From Anaerobacillus sp. CMMVII (GTDB lineage Bacteria > Bacillota > Bacilli > Bacillales > Anaerobacillaceae), in contig NZ_JACEHK010000010.1 of NCBI RefSeq assembly GCF_025377685.1, positions 248,001 to 312,000 of the forward strand: 64,000 bases of DNA, given 5' to 3'. The notes under the pieces were generated by a model. It saw only the letters and a list, made by a program, of their open reading frames with translations. It was not told where the DNA came from and did no database searches. The position numbers and the translations under genes were made by a program. This document shows, one piece after another, positions 36,477 through 44,729 of the stretch. Positions within the stretch are counted from its first letter, which is position 1, and each line of letters begins with the position of its first letter.

Positions 36477-37225
36477 TGAAGGTCGTTTTTCAAAAAACGT
36501 TAGGTCTACAAGATAAGGAGACCCACTACTGTCCAGGGTGTACTCATGGAATCATCCATCGTTTAGTGGGAGAAGCTTTAGAGGAATTGGATGTTATTGA
36601 GGACACAATCGGTGTTGCCTCTGTTGGTTGTTCAGTACTTTCCTACGAATATTTTAATTGTGATATGACCCAAGCGGCACATGGTCGTGCTCCTGCTGTA
36701 GCAACAGGAATCAAACGTGTCGTCCCTAAGAATAGGATTGTCTTTACGTATCAAGGAGATGGTGATTTAGCTTCGATTGGAATGGCTGAAATTATCCATG
36801 CTGCGGCTAGGGGTGAGCACTTCACCGTTATCTTTGTGAATAACGCGACTTATGGTATGACCGGGGGGCAAATGGCTCCAACTACTTTAATTGGCCAAAA
36901 AACTGCAACGACACCATTAGGAAGAGATGAAAAAATTCAAGGAGCTCCGATCCGCGTCTCGGAAATGTTAGCTACGCTTGACAGTGTAGCCTATATTGAG
37001 CGAGTGTCGACGCATAATGTTGCTAACATCATGAAAGCAAAAAAGGCAATTAAAAAGGCGTTTACTTATCAAAAAGAAGGAATTGGTTTTAGCTTCGTTG
37101 AAGTTCTTTCCACCTGTCCAACGAATTGGGGACTAGATCCTGAGGAAGCTTTAAAATGGGTAGAAGATGAAATGGTTGCTTATTACCCGCTGGGAGTTAA
37201 GAAAGATCGGGGAGGCGCTAATTAA
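36476..37225 (+). CDS. korB: 2-oxoacid:ferredoxin oxidoreductase beta subunit (TPP-binding)
   Basis: A 249-residue subunit holding thiamine diphosphate and a cluster. It has YCPGCTHGIIHRLVGEAL near the N-terminus, the TPP motif GDGDLASIGMAEIIHAA ending in NNATYGMTGGQMAP, and a further cysteine in SVGCSVLSYEYFNCD. The complex oxidatively decarboxylates a 2-oxoacid to acyl-CoA with reduction of ferredoxin. 2-Oxoglutarate or branched-chain 2-oxoacids are the likely substrates of a four-gene DABC enzyme; the sequence alone does not decide. One-base overlaps join it to korA and korC. Confidence 0.88.
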   Translation: MKVVFQKTLGLQDKETHYCPGCTHGIIHRLVGEALEELDVIEDTIGVASVGCSVLSYEYFNCDMTQAAHGRAPAVATGIKRVVPKNRIVFTYQGDGDLASIGMAEIIHAAARGEHFTVIFVNNATYGMTGGQMAPTTLIGQKTATTPLGRDEKIQGAPIRVSEMLATLDSVAYIERVSTHNVANIMKAKKAIKKAFTYQKEGIGFSFVEVLSTCPTNWGLDPEEALKWVEDEMVAYYPLGVKKDRGGAN

Positions 37226-37788
37226 TGTTACATGAGATCATAATTGCAGGTTTTGGTGGTCAAGGAGTCATGTCAATGGGGCAGTTATTAGCTTATGCAG
37301 GGATGATTGAGGACCTTCACGTGTCGTGGTTACCATCCTATGGACCTGAACAACGTGGTGGAACCGCTAATGTCTCGGTAATTATTAGTGATGAGCCTGT
37401 TGGGTCACCAGTCATTCAAAATCCCACTGTTGCAATTGTTTTAAATAAACCTTCTTTCCAAAAATTTGAGCAAACAGTACGACCAGGAGGAGTACTCATT
37501 GTTAATAAGTCAATTATTGATTTAAAGAGTACTCGTGAAGATATAACAATTATTGAAGTACCTGCTACTGAAATTGCAACCGAAATCGGTAGTGTTCGTG
37601 TCGCAAACTCAGTCATTTTGGGAGCTTTTCTAGAATATTCTCGAGCCGTTTCCAAAGAGTCTGTAATCGAATCGCTTAAAAAAGTTTTGTCGGAAAGAAA
37701 GCAATACCTAATCCCAGCTAACGAAGAAGCCTTAAATAAAGGTGGGGCATTAGTACAAAGGATTCATTTAAATAAATCAGCAATTTAA
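37225..37788 (+). CDS. korC: 2-oxoacid:ferredoxin oxidoreductase gamma subunit
   Basis: A 187-residue subunit with the family signature IIAGFGGQGVMSMGQLLAYA at the N-terminus and SYGPEQRGGTANVSVIISD. It forms the gamma domain that contacts CoA in this enzyme family. The gene overlaps korB by one base and closes the operon. In the next 200 bases I see no strong terminator before fhs, which has its own ribosome site and could be partly co-transcribed. Confidence 0.88.
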   Translation: MLHEIIIAGFGGQGVMSMGQLLAYAGMIEDLHVSWLPSYGPEQRGGTANVSVIISDEPVGSPVIQNPTVAIVLNKPSFQKFEQTVRPGGVLIVNKSIIDLKSTREDITIIEVPATEIATEIGSVRVANSVILGAFLEYSRAVSKESVIESLKKVLSERKQYLIPANEEALNKGGALVQRIHLNKSAI

Positions 37789-38002
37789 ATCTGAAAAGGG
37801 TGGCTAAAAAGCTTTAGTTCATCCTTTTCCACCATATAATATTTTTGGGGGAAATTAAGCACCGAGGCATCATTTGACTAACTCTACGATTAGTTTAAAC
37901 AGAATAGTAAAATTCCTCATTTTTCGTTAAAATGGAAAGTGTTGGAGTAGATATATTGTTTTCTTAGTTTGTAAATGAAAAAATACCTAGGGGGCTGTAA
38001 AA

Positions 38003-39682
38003 ATGAAGGAAGTAAAATCGGACATAGAAATTGCTCAAGAATGTACAATGAAACCAATTGAAGAGATTGTTGAACAATTAAATGTTGCAAAAGATGATTG
38101 GGAGCCTTACGGAAAATATAAGGCGAAAATATCCCTTGATGTTCTCGATCGCCTACATAACAAGGAAGATGGTAAAGTTATTTTAGTTACGGCAATTAGT
38201 CCAACACCTGCTGGAGAAGGGAAATCGACAGTAACAGTAGGCCTTGGTCAGGGCTTATCTAGAATTGGCAAAAATGCTATTATCGCATTAAGAGAACCAT
38301 CTTTAGGTCCTACGATGGGTATTAAAGGTGGCGCAGCAGGTGGTGGCTATTCTCAGGTAGTCCCAATGGAGGATATTAATCTTCACTTTACAGGTGATTT
38401 TCATGCAATTACAACTGCGCATAATGCGTTAGCTGCATTACTTGATAACCATATTCACCAAGGTAATCATTTGAATATTGATGTTAGACGAGTTGTTTGG
38501 AAACGAGTCGTTGATTTGAATGATCGAGCGCTTAGACAAGTAGTGATCGGTCTTGGTGGTCCGATTCAAGGGGTGCCACGTGAAACCGGCTTTGACATAA
38601 CGGTTGCTTCTGAAATTATGGCAATCCTCTGTTTGGCTAATAACCTACAAGACTTAAAGGAACGACTTTCAAAAATAGTAGTAGCATATAACTTTGAGCA
38701 GCAGCCGGTAACAGTAAAGGATTTAGGAGTTGAAGGTGCGTTAACCTTATTGTTAAAAGAAGCTCTTAAGCCAAACCTAGTACAAACGCTAGAAAATACA
38801 CCAGCAATAATTCATGGTGGTCCTTTTGCTAATATTGCTCACGGTTGTAACAGTATCATCGCGACAAAAATGGCAGCAAAGCTTGGGGATTATGTCGTTA
38901 CAGAAGCAGGTTTCGGGGCAGATTTAGGTGCCGAGAAATTCTTAAATATAAAAGCAAGATATGCCAACATCAAACCAAGTTTAGTTGTTGTCGTTGCGAC
39001 AATTAGAGCTTTGAAAATGCATGGTGGTGTTCCGAAAGATGAACTTAAGAATGAGAATGTTGCTGCATTAGAGCGTGGGATTGACAATTTACTTAAACAT
39101 ATTGATACAATTAAAGCCTTTGGTTTACCACTTGTAGTAGCAGTAAATAAATTTATTACAGATACTGATGAAGAAGTGGCGAAATTACAAGAACTTTGCA
39201 AAGAACATGGTGTTGAAGCAGTTCTTGCTGAAGTATGGGCCAAAGGTGGCGAGGGTGCAGAAGCGTTAGCACAAAAGTGTGTGTCATTAATTGAAGAAGA
39301 AGAAAATAAATTCGAGCATCTTTATCCGTTAAATATTTCAATTAAAGAAAAAATTGAAACAATCGCTCAAAAGGTATATGGTGCAAGCGGAGTCGATTTC
39401 TCTCCTAAAGCCAAAAAGCAAATGACGCAATTTGAAAAAGAAGGTTGGGGGGAGTTGCCAATTTGTATGGCAAAAACCCAGTACTCCTTATCCGATAACC
39501 CAGCTCTTCTTGGTCGACCACAAGGATTTACAATTACGATTCGTGAATTACGTCCTTCAGTAGGAGCAGGGTTTATCGTCGCATTAACAGGTGATGTCAT
39601 GACGATGCCAGGGCTACCAAAACAGCCAGCGGCATTACGCATGGATGTATCAGAAGACGGGAAAGCAATCGGATTATTTTAA
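38003..39682 (+). CDS. fhs: Formate-tetrahydrofolate ligase
   Basis: A 559-residue enzyme, the usual length, that makes 10-formyltetrahydrofolate from formate, THF and ATP. It has the P-loop [16 protein letters not shown] near residue 65, followed by [40 protein letters not shown] and the C-terminal [14 protein letters not shown]. It feeds one-carbon units into purine, serine and methionine synthesis, linking with the MTHFR half of YitJ and MetH encoded further on. B. subtilis lacks fhs, so this is a difference from the model. A terminator follows. Confidence 0.96.
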   Translation: MKEVKSDIEIAQECTMKPIEEIVEQLNVAKDDWEPYGKYKAKISLDVLDRLHNKEDGKVILVTAISPTPAGEGKSTVTVGLGQGLSRIGKNAIIALREPSLGPTMGIKGGAAGGGYSQVVPMEDINLHFTGDFHAITTAHNALAALLDNHIHQGNHLNIDVRRVVWKRVVDLNDRALRQVVIGLGGPIQGVPRETGFDITVASEIMAILCLANNLQDLKERLSKIVVAYNFEQQPVTVKDLGVEGALTLLLKEALKPNLVQTLENTPAIIHGGPFANIAHGCNSIIATKMAAKLGDYVVTEAGFGADLGAEKFLNIKARYANIKPSLVVVVATIRALKMHGGVPKDELKNENVAALERGIDNLLKHIDTIKAFGLPLVVAVNKFITDTDEEVAKLQELCKEHGVEAVLAEVWAKGGEGAEALAQKCVSLIEEEENKFEHLYPLNISIKEKIETIAQKVYGASGVDFSPKAKKQMTQFEKEGWGELPICMAKTQYSLSDNPALLGRPQGFTITIRELRPSVGAGFIVALTGDVMTMPGLPKQPAALRMDVSEDGKAIGLF

Positions 39683-39689
39683 ACATAAC

Positions 39690-39726
39690 GAAGAAACGAA
39701 CTAGATTAAGTTCGTTTCTTTTTTTT
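39690..39726 (+). terminator. Terminator after fhs
   Basis: AAGAAACGAAC pairs with GTTCGTTTCTT and is followed by a T run. Confidence 0.92.
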
Positions 39727-39769
39727 AGATAGCTAAGCACAGATTAGTAAACTCGGGGTCTCTAAGGTC

Positions 39770-39890
39770 TCGAAAAATTCCTTAGATGAAGATATCACCC
39801 GATTAATTGAGTAAGAAAAGAGCAGTACTTACTGAATAAGTAGTGAAATCTTAGTATTTACTTAAACAACAAACTTTGCGAAAACAGCCT
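39770..39890. repeat. Dispersed repeat family A (type A1), truncated copy 3
   Basis: GAAAAATTCCTTAGATGAAG, GAGTAAGAAAAGAGCAGTAC and CTTTGCGAAAACAGCCT match the right two thirds of copies 1 and 2. The left terminus is missing. Its right end overlaps the left end of an A2 copy, so the two elements look nested or recombined. Confidence 0.7.
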
Positions 39891-40062
39891 TTCTAATAGA
39901 TTTGCTATTAGCTCTTAGGTCGTAACCAAGCGAATGCTTGGTTCTTCACGCTTTTCGTGGAGCTTCTGAGAATAAATAAGCCATCGGGAAAAAAATATAT
40001 TTCCAATGGCATATTTATTTTCAAAAGACGACCTAAAAGCAAAAAGAGTTTACGAAAACAGC
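39887..40062. repeat. Dispersed repeat family A (type A2), copy 2
   Basis: Shares TGCTATTAGC, GTAACCAAGCGAATGCTTGG, GAGAATAAATAAGCC and AAAAGACGACCTAAAAGCAA with the copy at 15241-15421, and ends GTTTACGAAAACAGC. It has the same internal long inverted repeat. Together with the truncated A1 copy it fills most of the 39683-40162 gap. Confidence 0.72.
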
Positions 40063-40162
40063 AAAAGAAAAAGAACTATTGAGTAAAAAACAAATCAATT
40101 AATATATTGAAGGATAGTTAAATATCATATAATAATCACTATTCCAGGGTAAGGAGTCTAAC

Positions 40163-40543
40163 ATGAAAAAAAGAATAGTTTTGTTAATCATCGGATTTTG
40201 GTGCTTAAAAAAGTCTCTTAGTATGTTTCCTTCCTTTGAACAATATAGATTAGATATTATTTTACAAGTATTACTTTTTGAACCATTTAAATTGTTAGGA
40301 GCAACCGTTCTTTATATCCTAGGTTTTTTAGCCATTGCAAGGGTGATCAAAAGAATATATGAGCAGATTATGGTTTCAAATAGCATCAAAAAAGAATTAT
40401 TATGGATTATTGTTATCGGTTTACTATTTTTGTACATTAGTTTAGAAAGTGTTCTAGCTACTTTGGTGTCAGTCGGATTTTCGCTTTTTTATGGTATAAT
40501 GGATGCTAACATTCAACGGAAAAGTCGTTATTTTAATAGCTAA
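40163..40543 (+). CDS. Hypothetical membrane protein
   Basis: A 126-residue protein with about three transmembrane stretches: an N-terminal one (IVLLIIGFWCL), a central one (LGATVLYILGFLAIARVI) and a C-terminal one (LLWIIVIGLLFLYISLESVL). I do not recognise the family. An AAGGAG site precedes the ATG, and it lies 20 bases before ypbG on the same strand, so the two are probably co-transcribed. Confidence 0.65.
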   Translation: MKKRIVLLIIGFWCLKKSLSMFPSFEQYRLDIILQVLLFEPFKLLGATVLYILGFLAIARVIKRIYEQIMVSNSIKKELLWIIVIGLLFLYISLESVLATLVSVGFSLFYGIMDANIQRKSRYFNS

Positions 40544-40562
40544 AAAATGAGGAGAGATAAAT

Positions 40563-41324
40563 GTGGGAGTCATCGTTTTAATTATGGCTATAGGTATTAG
40601 TTTGTTGTTTTATATGTGGCTAGAAGGAAAAAAAGACAAGATAACCTATACAGAGCTTGCATACCCTAGTCTTCCAAAAAACTTCTCTGGAATAAAGCTT
40701 TTTTTTATTTCTGATATACATCAGCGTGAGGTTAGTGAATTAATCTTAGACGAGATTAAAGGAAAGATAGATTTCATCATTATTGGTGGGGACCTGGCTC
40801 AAAAAGGGGTCCCTTTTTCACGAATCTCGAAAAATTTAAAAGCACTGACTGCAATTGCTCCGACATATTTTGTCTGGGGTAATAATGATTATGAGTTACA
40901 TCGTTTAGAATTTGAAAAGTTGTTAAAAGACTCAGGAGTCACACCTTTAGTAAATCAATCAATCGTTATTAGGGATGGAAGCGAATCAATTTACCTAGTT
41001 GGGGTTGACGATTATGGGAATCATTTGGCTAATCTAGATAAAGCTTTAGAAGATTACGATAATGGCTTTCAAATTCTAATAAGTCATAATCCCGATATTA
41101 GAAAAGAAATACGTTGTAATCATCAAATAAAGCTGATTCTTAGTGGTCATACTCATGGTGGACAAATAAGAGTATTTGGTTGGGGAATAGCTGAAAGAGG
41201 TGGGATTAAAAAGTTAGATAAGGACATGTTTCTTGTAATTAGTAACGGTTATGGAACGAATTGGCTACCATTAAGGTTAGGTGCCCCAGCTGAGGTTCAC
41301 GTGATCACATTAAAAAAAGGGTAA
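40563..41324 (+). CDS. ypbG: Metallophosphoesterase YpbG
   Basis: A 253-residue protein with an N-terminal membrane anchor (VIVLIMAIGISLLFYMWLEG) and a calcineurin-like phosphoesterase domain. Motifs are FFISDIHQRE (DxH), IGGDLAQKG (GD), WGNNDYE, LISHNPD and LILSGHTHGGQIRVF (GHTH). The usual GNHD motif reads GNND here, so the catalytic histidine is replaced by asparagine. The start is GTG with GAGGAGAG ahead. YpbG-type enzymes are membrane-associated with unknown substrate. A CarH-type operator begins five bases after the stop. Confidence 0.85.
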   Translation: MGVIVLIMAIGISLLFYMWLEGKKDKITYTELAYPSLPKNFSGIKLFFISDIHQREVSELILDEIKGKIDFIIIGGDLAQKGVPFSRISKNLKALTAIAPTYFVWGNNDYELHRLEFEKLLKDSGVTPLVNQSIVIRDGSESIYLVGVDDYGNHLANLDKALEDYDNGFQILISHNPDIRKEIRCNHQIKLILSGHTHGGQIRVFGWGIAERGGIKKLDKDMFLVISNGYGTNWLPLRLGAPAEVHVITLKKG

Positions 41325-41328
41325 CTTG

Positions 41329-41379
41329 TTTCACAAAGGTTATACAAATTTTACACAAGAACCCTTTTATGTATATACT
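41329..41379 (+). promoter_or_regulatory. Promoter with three 11-bp direct repeats, probable CarH-type operator
   Basis: Three adjacent 11-base units occur in register: TTTCACAAAGG (41329-41339), TTATACAAATT (41340-41350) and TTACACAAGAA (41351-41361), consensus TTWYACAA. CarH of Thermus binds 11-bp direct repeats containing TnTACA. The -35 TTTACA (41350-41355) lies inside the array and TATACT (41374-41379) follows after 18 bases, so binding would block RNA polymerase. The regulated gene is the CarH-like gene itself, 45 bases downstream. Confidence 0.7.
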
Positions 41380-41423
41380 ATTTAAAGCTAGTCTTGTTTC
41401 AATAGTGTTTGGGGGCTAAGGTT

Positions 41424-42335
41424 ATGGCAGATGATAAAGCAAAATATAATATAAAAGCAATTTCAAATATGTTAGGAATTCAACCAGGAACTTTGCGTGC
41501 TTGGGAACGAAGATATAATATTATTGAACCAATTCGCAATGAATCTGGACATCGATTATACTCTGACGAACATTTGGCAATTTTACGTTGGTTACTCGAT
41601 AAAGTAAATAAAGGGTTTACGATTGGACAAGCTGTAGGACTCTTAGAAAAAGGTAGTGTGAATTTAGAGTCGCAAGTTGAGACACAGCAAACAAATCGAT
41701 TACAAACGTATGCTGCTGAATTACGTGGTAGCTTATTAGGGTTCCAAGAATTAAGAGCAAATGCCATTCTAGATGAGGCATTTAGTATGTTTTCGGTGGA
41801 GAAAGTTCTTCTTGAAATAATTGCTCCTGTTCTTATTGAGATTGGCTCATTATGGGAAACTGATAATATTACGGTAGCTCATGAACATTATGCATCCCAA
41901 TATTTAAGAACGAGAATTGGCATGATTTTTAACAGTCTCCAAGTTGATCCGTTGTTACCTAAAGCAATCGCTGTATGTGGACCAAACGAACGGCATGAGC
42001 TTGGTTTATTAATGTTTACCTTATATTTGCGAAAAAAGGGTTTCGAAGTTATTTACTTAGGGACAGGTGTCCCTAGCAAAGATTTAGAACAAGTAGTGAA
42101 TGAGGTAAAGGCAAAGTATCTTTTCTTATCTTGTACCATCGCAGAAAATTTAACGGAAACTATAGGGGTAATTCGTGATCTACAGAAACTAGAACCAAAT
42201 TTAAATATTGGTTTAGGTGGGCATGCGGTTAAGATGTTACCTAAACGTAAACAAATAGAATTTAGCGAAAATCTTGTTGGACAAACAATTGATGAGTGGG
42301 ATAATTGGTTAAAAAATAGATTCGGAAAAATGTAA
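41424..42335 (+). CDS. CarH-like MerR regulator with B12-binding photosensory domain
   Basis: A 303-residue protein. Residues 8-75 are a MerR-type winged helix (IKAISNMLGIQPGTLRAWER). Residues 90-165 form the four-helix domain that caps cobalamin and include Trp144, Glu154 and His155 in the pattern Wx9EH (LWETDNITVAHEHYAS), the signature of adenosylcobalamin photoreceptors. Residues 180-300 are the Rossmann-like B12 domain with ExHxxG in PNERHELG (His191 as lower ligand). In known CarH the dark adenosylcobalamin form is a tetramer bound to DNA, and light releases it. ATG 41424 is used. Autoregulation is inferred from the repeats upstream. Confidence 0.88.
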   Translation: MADDKAKYNIKAISNMLGIQPGTLRAWERRYNIIEPIRNESGHRLYSDEHLAILRWLLDKVNKGFTIGQAVGLLEKGSVNLESQVETQQTNRLQTYAAELRGSLLGFQELRANAILDEAFSMFSVEKVLLEIIAPVLIEIGSLWETDNITVAHEHYASQYLRTRIGMIFNSLQVDPLLPKAIAVCGPNERHELGLLMFTLYLRKKGFEVIYLGTGVPSKDLEQVVNEVKAKYLFLSCTIAENLTETIGVIRDLQKLEPNLNIGLGGHAVKMLPKRKQIEFSENLVGQTIDEWDNWLKNRFGKM

Positions 42336-42539
42336 CAGAAGGCAAAATGATATAAAAATGAATGAACCTATTGGCACTTTTTTTCATATCTTAATATTAC
42401 CTATCAATAGAGAAAGTTAGTTATGAACTGTAGAGGCTTTTAAGCCATATTTACCCAGAGTGAAAAATGAAAAAAACGAAGGTTGTCTACTGACGAAAAG
42501 CCAAGTTTTTTCTAACTGTGTAAAAAGGAGGGAAATACT

Positions 42540-43133
42540 ATGCGCTTAGAAAGGCTTAATTATGATAAAATAAAAATCTTTCTTACCTTTGATGATCTCA
42601 GTGAACGAGGCATTACTAAAGAAGAAATGTGGCAAGATATCCCAAAGGTTCATCAGCTTTTCAGGGATATGATGCTTGAAGCTAGTGATGAACTAGGGTT
42701 TGAAGCTGATGGACCGATTGCTATAGAAGTGTTTTCACTACCAGCTCAAGGGATGGTTGTGATCGTCACAAAATCCAAAAAAGATGATGATATAGACGAA
42801 GAATTCGATGATGGGTTTATTGAAATGCAAGTAACGTTAGATGAAAGTGAAGAAATTATTTATGAATTTCAAAGTATCGAGGATGTTATTTCTTTATCGC
42901 CAAGATTAATAGGTTTTGGTGTACCTACAGGAAGCTTACTACATTTTGAAAACCACTATTTCTTAACATTTGAAGAAAAAGACTTATTTGGAGTCGATAT
43001 GGATGCGTTTATTGCCCTTCTATCCGAATACGGCAATCCATCGACGATTACCATTTATCGATTAGTTGAATACGCTAAAGAGATTATTGAATGTAACGCG
43101 ATTGAAAAAATATATCAAACTTTTTATAAATAA
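42540..43133 (+). CDS. mecB: Adaptor protein MecA family (YpbH/MecB)
   Basis: A 197-residue adaptor that delivers substrates to the ClpC protease. The N-terminal domain (MRLERLNYDKIKIFLTFDDL) recognises substrates, an acidic linker follows (KKDDDIDEEFDDGFIE), and the C-terminal domain (FLTFEEKDLFGVDMDAFIAL, EYGNPSTITIYRLVEY) binds ClpC. Location between ypbG and glutamate dehydrogenase matches YpbH (MecB) rather than MecA of B. subtilis. AAGGAGG lies just ahead of the ATG. Confidence 0.9.
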   Translation: MRLERLNYDKIKIFLTFDDLSERGITKEEMWQDIPKVHQLFRDMMLEASDELGFEADGPIAIEVFSLPAQGMVVIVTKSKKDDDIDEEFDDGFIEMQVTLDESEEIIYEFQSIEDVISLSPRLIGFGVPTGSLLHFENHYFLTFEEKDLFGVDMDAFIALLSEYGNPSTITIYRLVEYAKEIIECNAIEKIYQTFYK

Positions 43134-43136
43134 ATG

Positions 43137-43160
43137 AAAAACCTCAACTAGAGGTTTTTT
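43137..43160 (+). terminator. Terminator after mecB
   Basis: AAAAACCTC pairs with GAGGTTTTTT around AACTA. Confidence 0.85.
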
Positions 43161-43426
43161 CTATTTTGTAGTAGACTGTAATTGATTTTTTAAGCGACAA
43201 TGTTATCATATAGTAGACTTAAGACAATAAAGTTTGTAATGGTTCTGCCTAGTTTGTCTGTAAGTATGTTCACGTAACAAATTTGTGTTTTGTATAAAGT
43301 GTTAAACATAAAATAAGTTATTTTTAAATATTATTTACGACAAGAGCATTCTGTAGAAAAGACACAATTTCCTACTAGGCGAATATACTAATTTACATAA
43401 CTCAGATGTGGGAGTGATTTATAAAA

Positions 43427-44350
43427 ATGAAAATTTGCGTGCTTTATGGTGGGACATCTGCTGAAAGAGAAGTATCGTTATCGAGTGGAAAAGGAATAAT
43501 TGAAGCGTTAAAGAAAAAAAACCATGATGTGATTGGAATCGATTTTCAAGGGTCAAAAGATTGCTTACAAAAAATCATGAATTTAGATGTTGATCTTTTT
43601 TTTATTGGCTTACATGGTCGACTTGGAGAAGACGGTAGAATTCAAGGAATGTTAGACTTATTGCAAATCCCATATGTTGGCTCAAATGTACTTGGTTCTG
43701 CGTTAGCAATGGATAAGGCTAGATCGAAAAAAATGTTTGCTCTAAAAGGAATTCGAGTGGCAAATGAGAAGCTCGTTGAAAAGCATTTATTCATTGAAAA
43801 GGACTTTTCTCATGAATTAGCTTATCCTGTTGTAGTTAAGCCGAATCATGAGGGTTCAACCATTGGATTAACGATTGCAAAAAATGAAACGGAACTAATG
43901 GATGGGATTAAGTCAGCGTTTATACACGATGATGTTGTCCTTTTAGAAGAGTTTATTTCAGGTCAAGAGGTAACAGTAGCAGTAATGGGCAATAAGGGTG
44001 ATGTGAAAGCACTACCAGTTGTAGAAATCGTTCCGAAAAATGCGTATTATGACTATGAGTCTAAATACGCACCTGGCATGAGTGAGCATATTGTTCCTGC
44101 TAGAGTTAGTGATGAGATTACTAAATTATTACAAGAACAAGCTGTTCTCGCGCATATTGCATTAGGTTGCGATGTCTATTCTCGAGTTGATTTCATTGTT
44201 CCACATAATGGGGAGAAGCCGGTCATTTTAGAGGTTAATACTTTACCTGGAATGACACCGACAAGCCTTTACCCTGATGCTGCTAGAGAGATTGGTTTGT
44301 CTTATGAAGATATGATTGAAAAGTTAGTTCAATTATCCTTAAAAAAATAA
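43427..44350 (+). CDS. ddl: D-alanine-D-alanine ligase
   Basis: A 307-residue ATP-grasp enzyme that makes D-Ala-D-Ala for peptidoglycan precursors in the cytoplasm. Motifs are VLYGGTSAEREVSLSSG, FIGLHGRLGEDGRIQGMLDL, VVKPNHEGSTIGL and the C-terminal VILEVNTLPGMTPTSLYP. Length is that of the short (about 305) DdlB-like form. The gene lies alone between mecB and glutamate dehydrogenase; this position is not that of B. subtilis ddl, so a second copy elsewhere is possible. Confidence 0.93.
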   Translation: MKICVLYGGTSAEREVSLSSGKGIIEALKKKNHDVIGIDFQGSKDCLQKIMNLDVDLFFIGLHGRLGEDGRIQGMLDLLQIPYVGSNVLGSALAMDKARSKKMFALKGIRVANEKLVEKHLFIEKDFSHELAYPVVVKPNHEGSTIGLTIAKNETELMDGIKSAFIHDDVVLLEEFISGQEVTVAVMGNKGDVKALPVVEIVPKNAYYDYESKYAPGMSEHIVPARVSDEITKLLQEQAVLAHIALGCDVYSRVDFIVPHNGEKPVILEVNTLPGMTPTSLYPDAAREIGLSYEDMIEKLVQLSLKK

Positions 44351-44729
44351 TCAATGAAAAATAGAAGAAGGTACCTAAATATGACATGTGGGTACCTTTT
44401 TCTATTTGATTATAGCTTTTTGGTTTAATCCACACTGAAAATTTTGCTTTTCCTACATAGATGGTTACAAGGAAGAGAATATTTATTAATATGGACTCGG
44501 AGGTAAAAATGATCTGGGTTACTTAAGGGTACGTCATTTTAGTAAAAACGCTTTTTATGGAACCTGACTTGAAAACAGATAAATTTGAAAAAGTAAATAG
44601 CAAAAACCAAAAAAATATTTCTCAGAAATGTGAAAGTATAGTGGAAAAAATCGGCGTAATTCATTATAGTTATACTTGTAAGTGCTTTCATATAAAACAG
44701 AGATAGAGAAAAAATTAGAGGTGAAAATC
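44351..44729. other. Intergenic region before the glutamate dehydrogenase gene
   Basis: Apart from the terminator at 44368-44403 the region is AT-rich with no gene. AAAAACGCTTTTT near 44544 resembles half of a cre site but does not meet the consensus. The last bases hold TTAGAGGTG, the ribosome site of the next gene. Confidence 0.45.
44368..44403 (+). terminator. Terminator after ddl
   Basis: AAGGTACC pairs with GGTACCTT across a 15-base loop, then a T-rich run. Confidence 0.8.

Noticed and set aside
44540-44560. cre site upstream of glutamate dehydrogenase
   Set aside because: TAAAAACGCTTTTT fails the fixed terminal TG and CA positions of the cre consensus.
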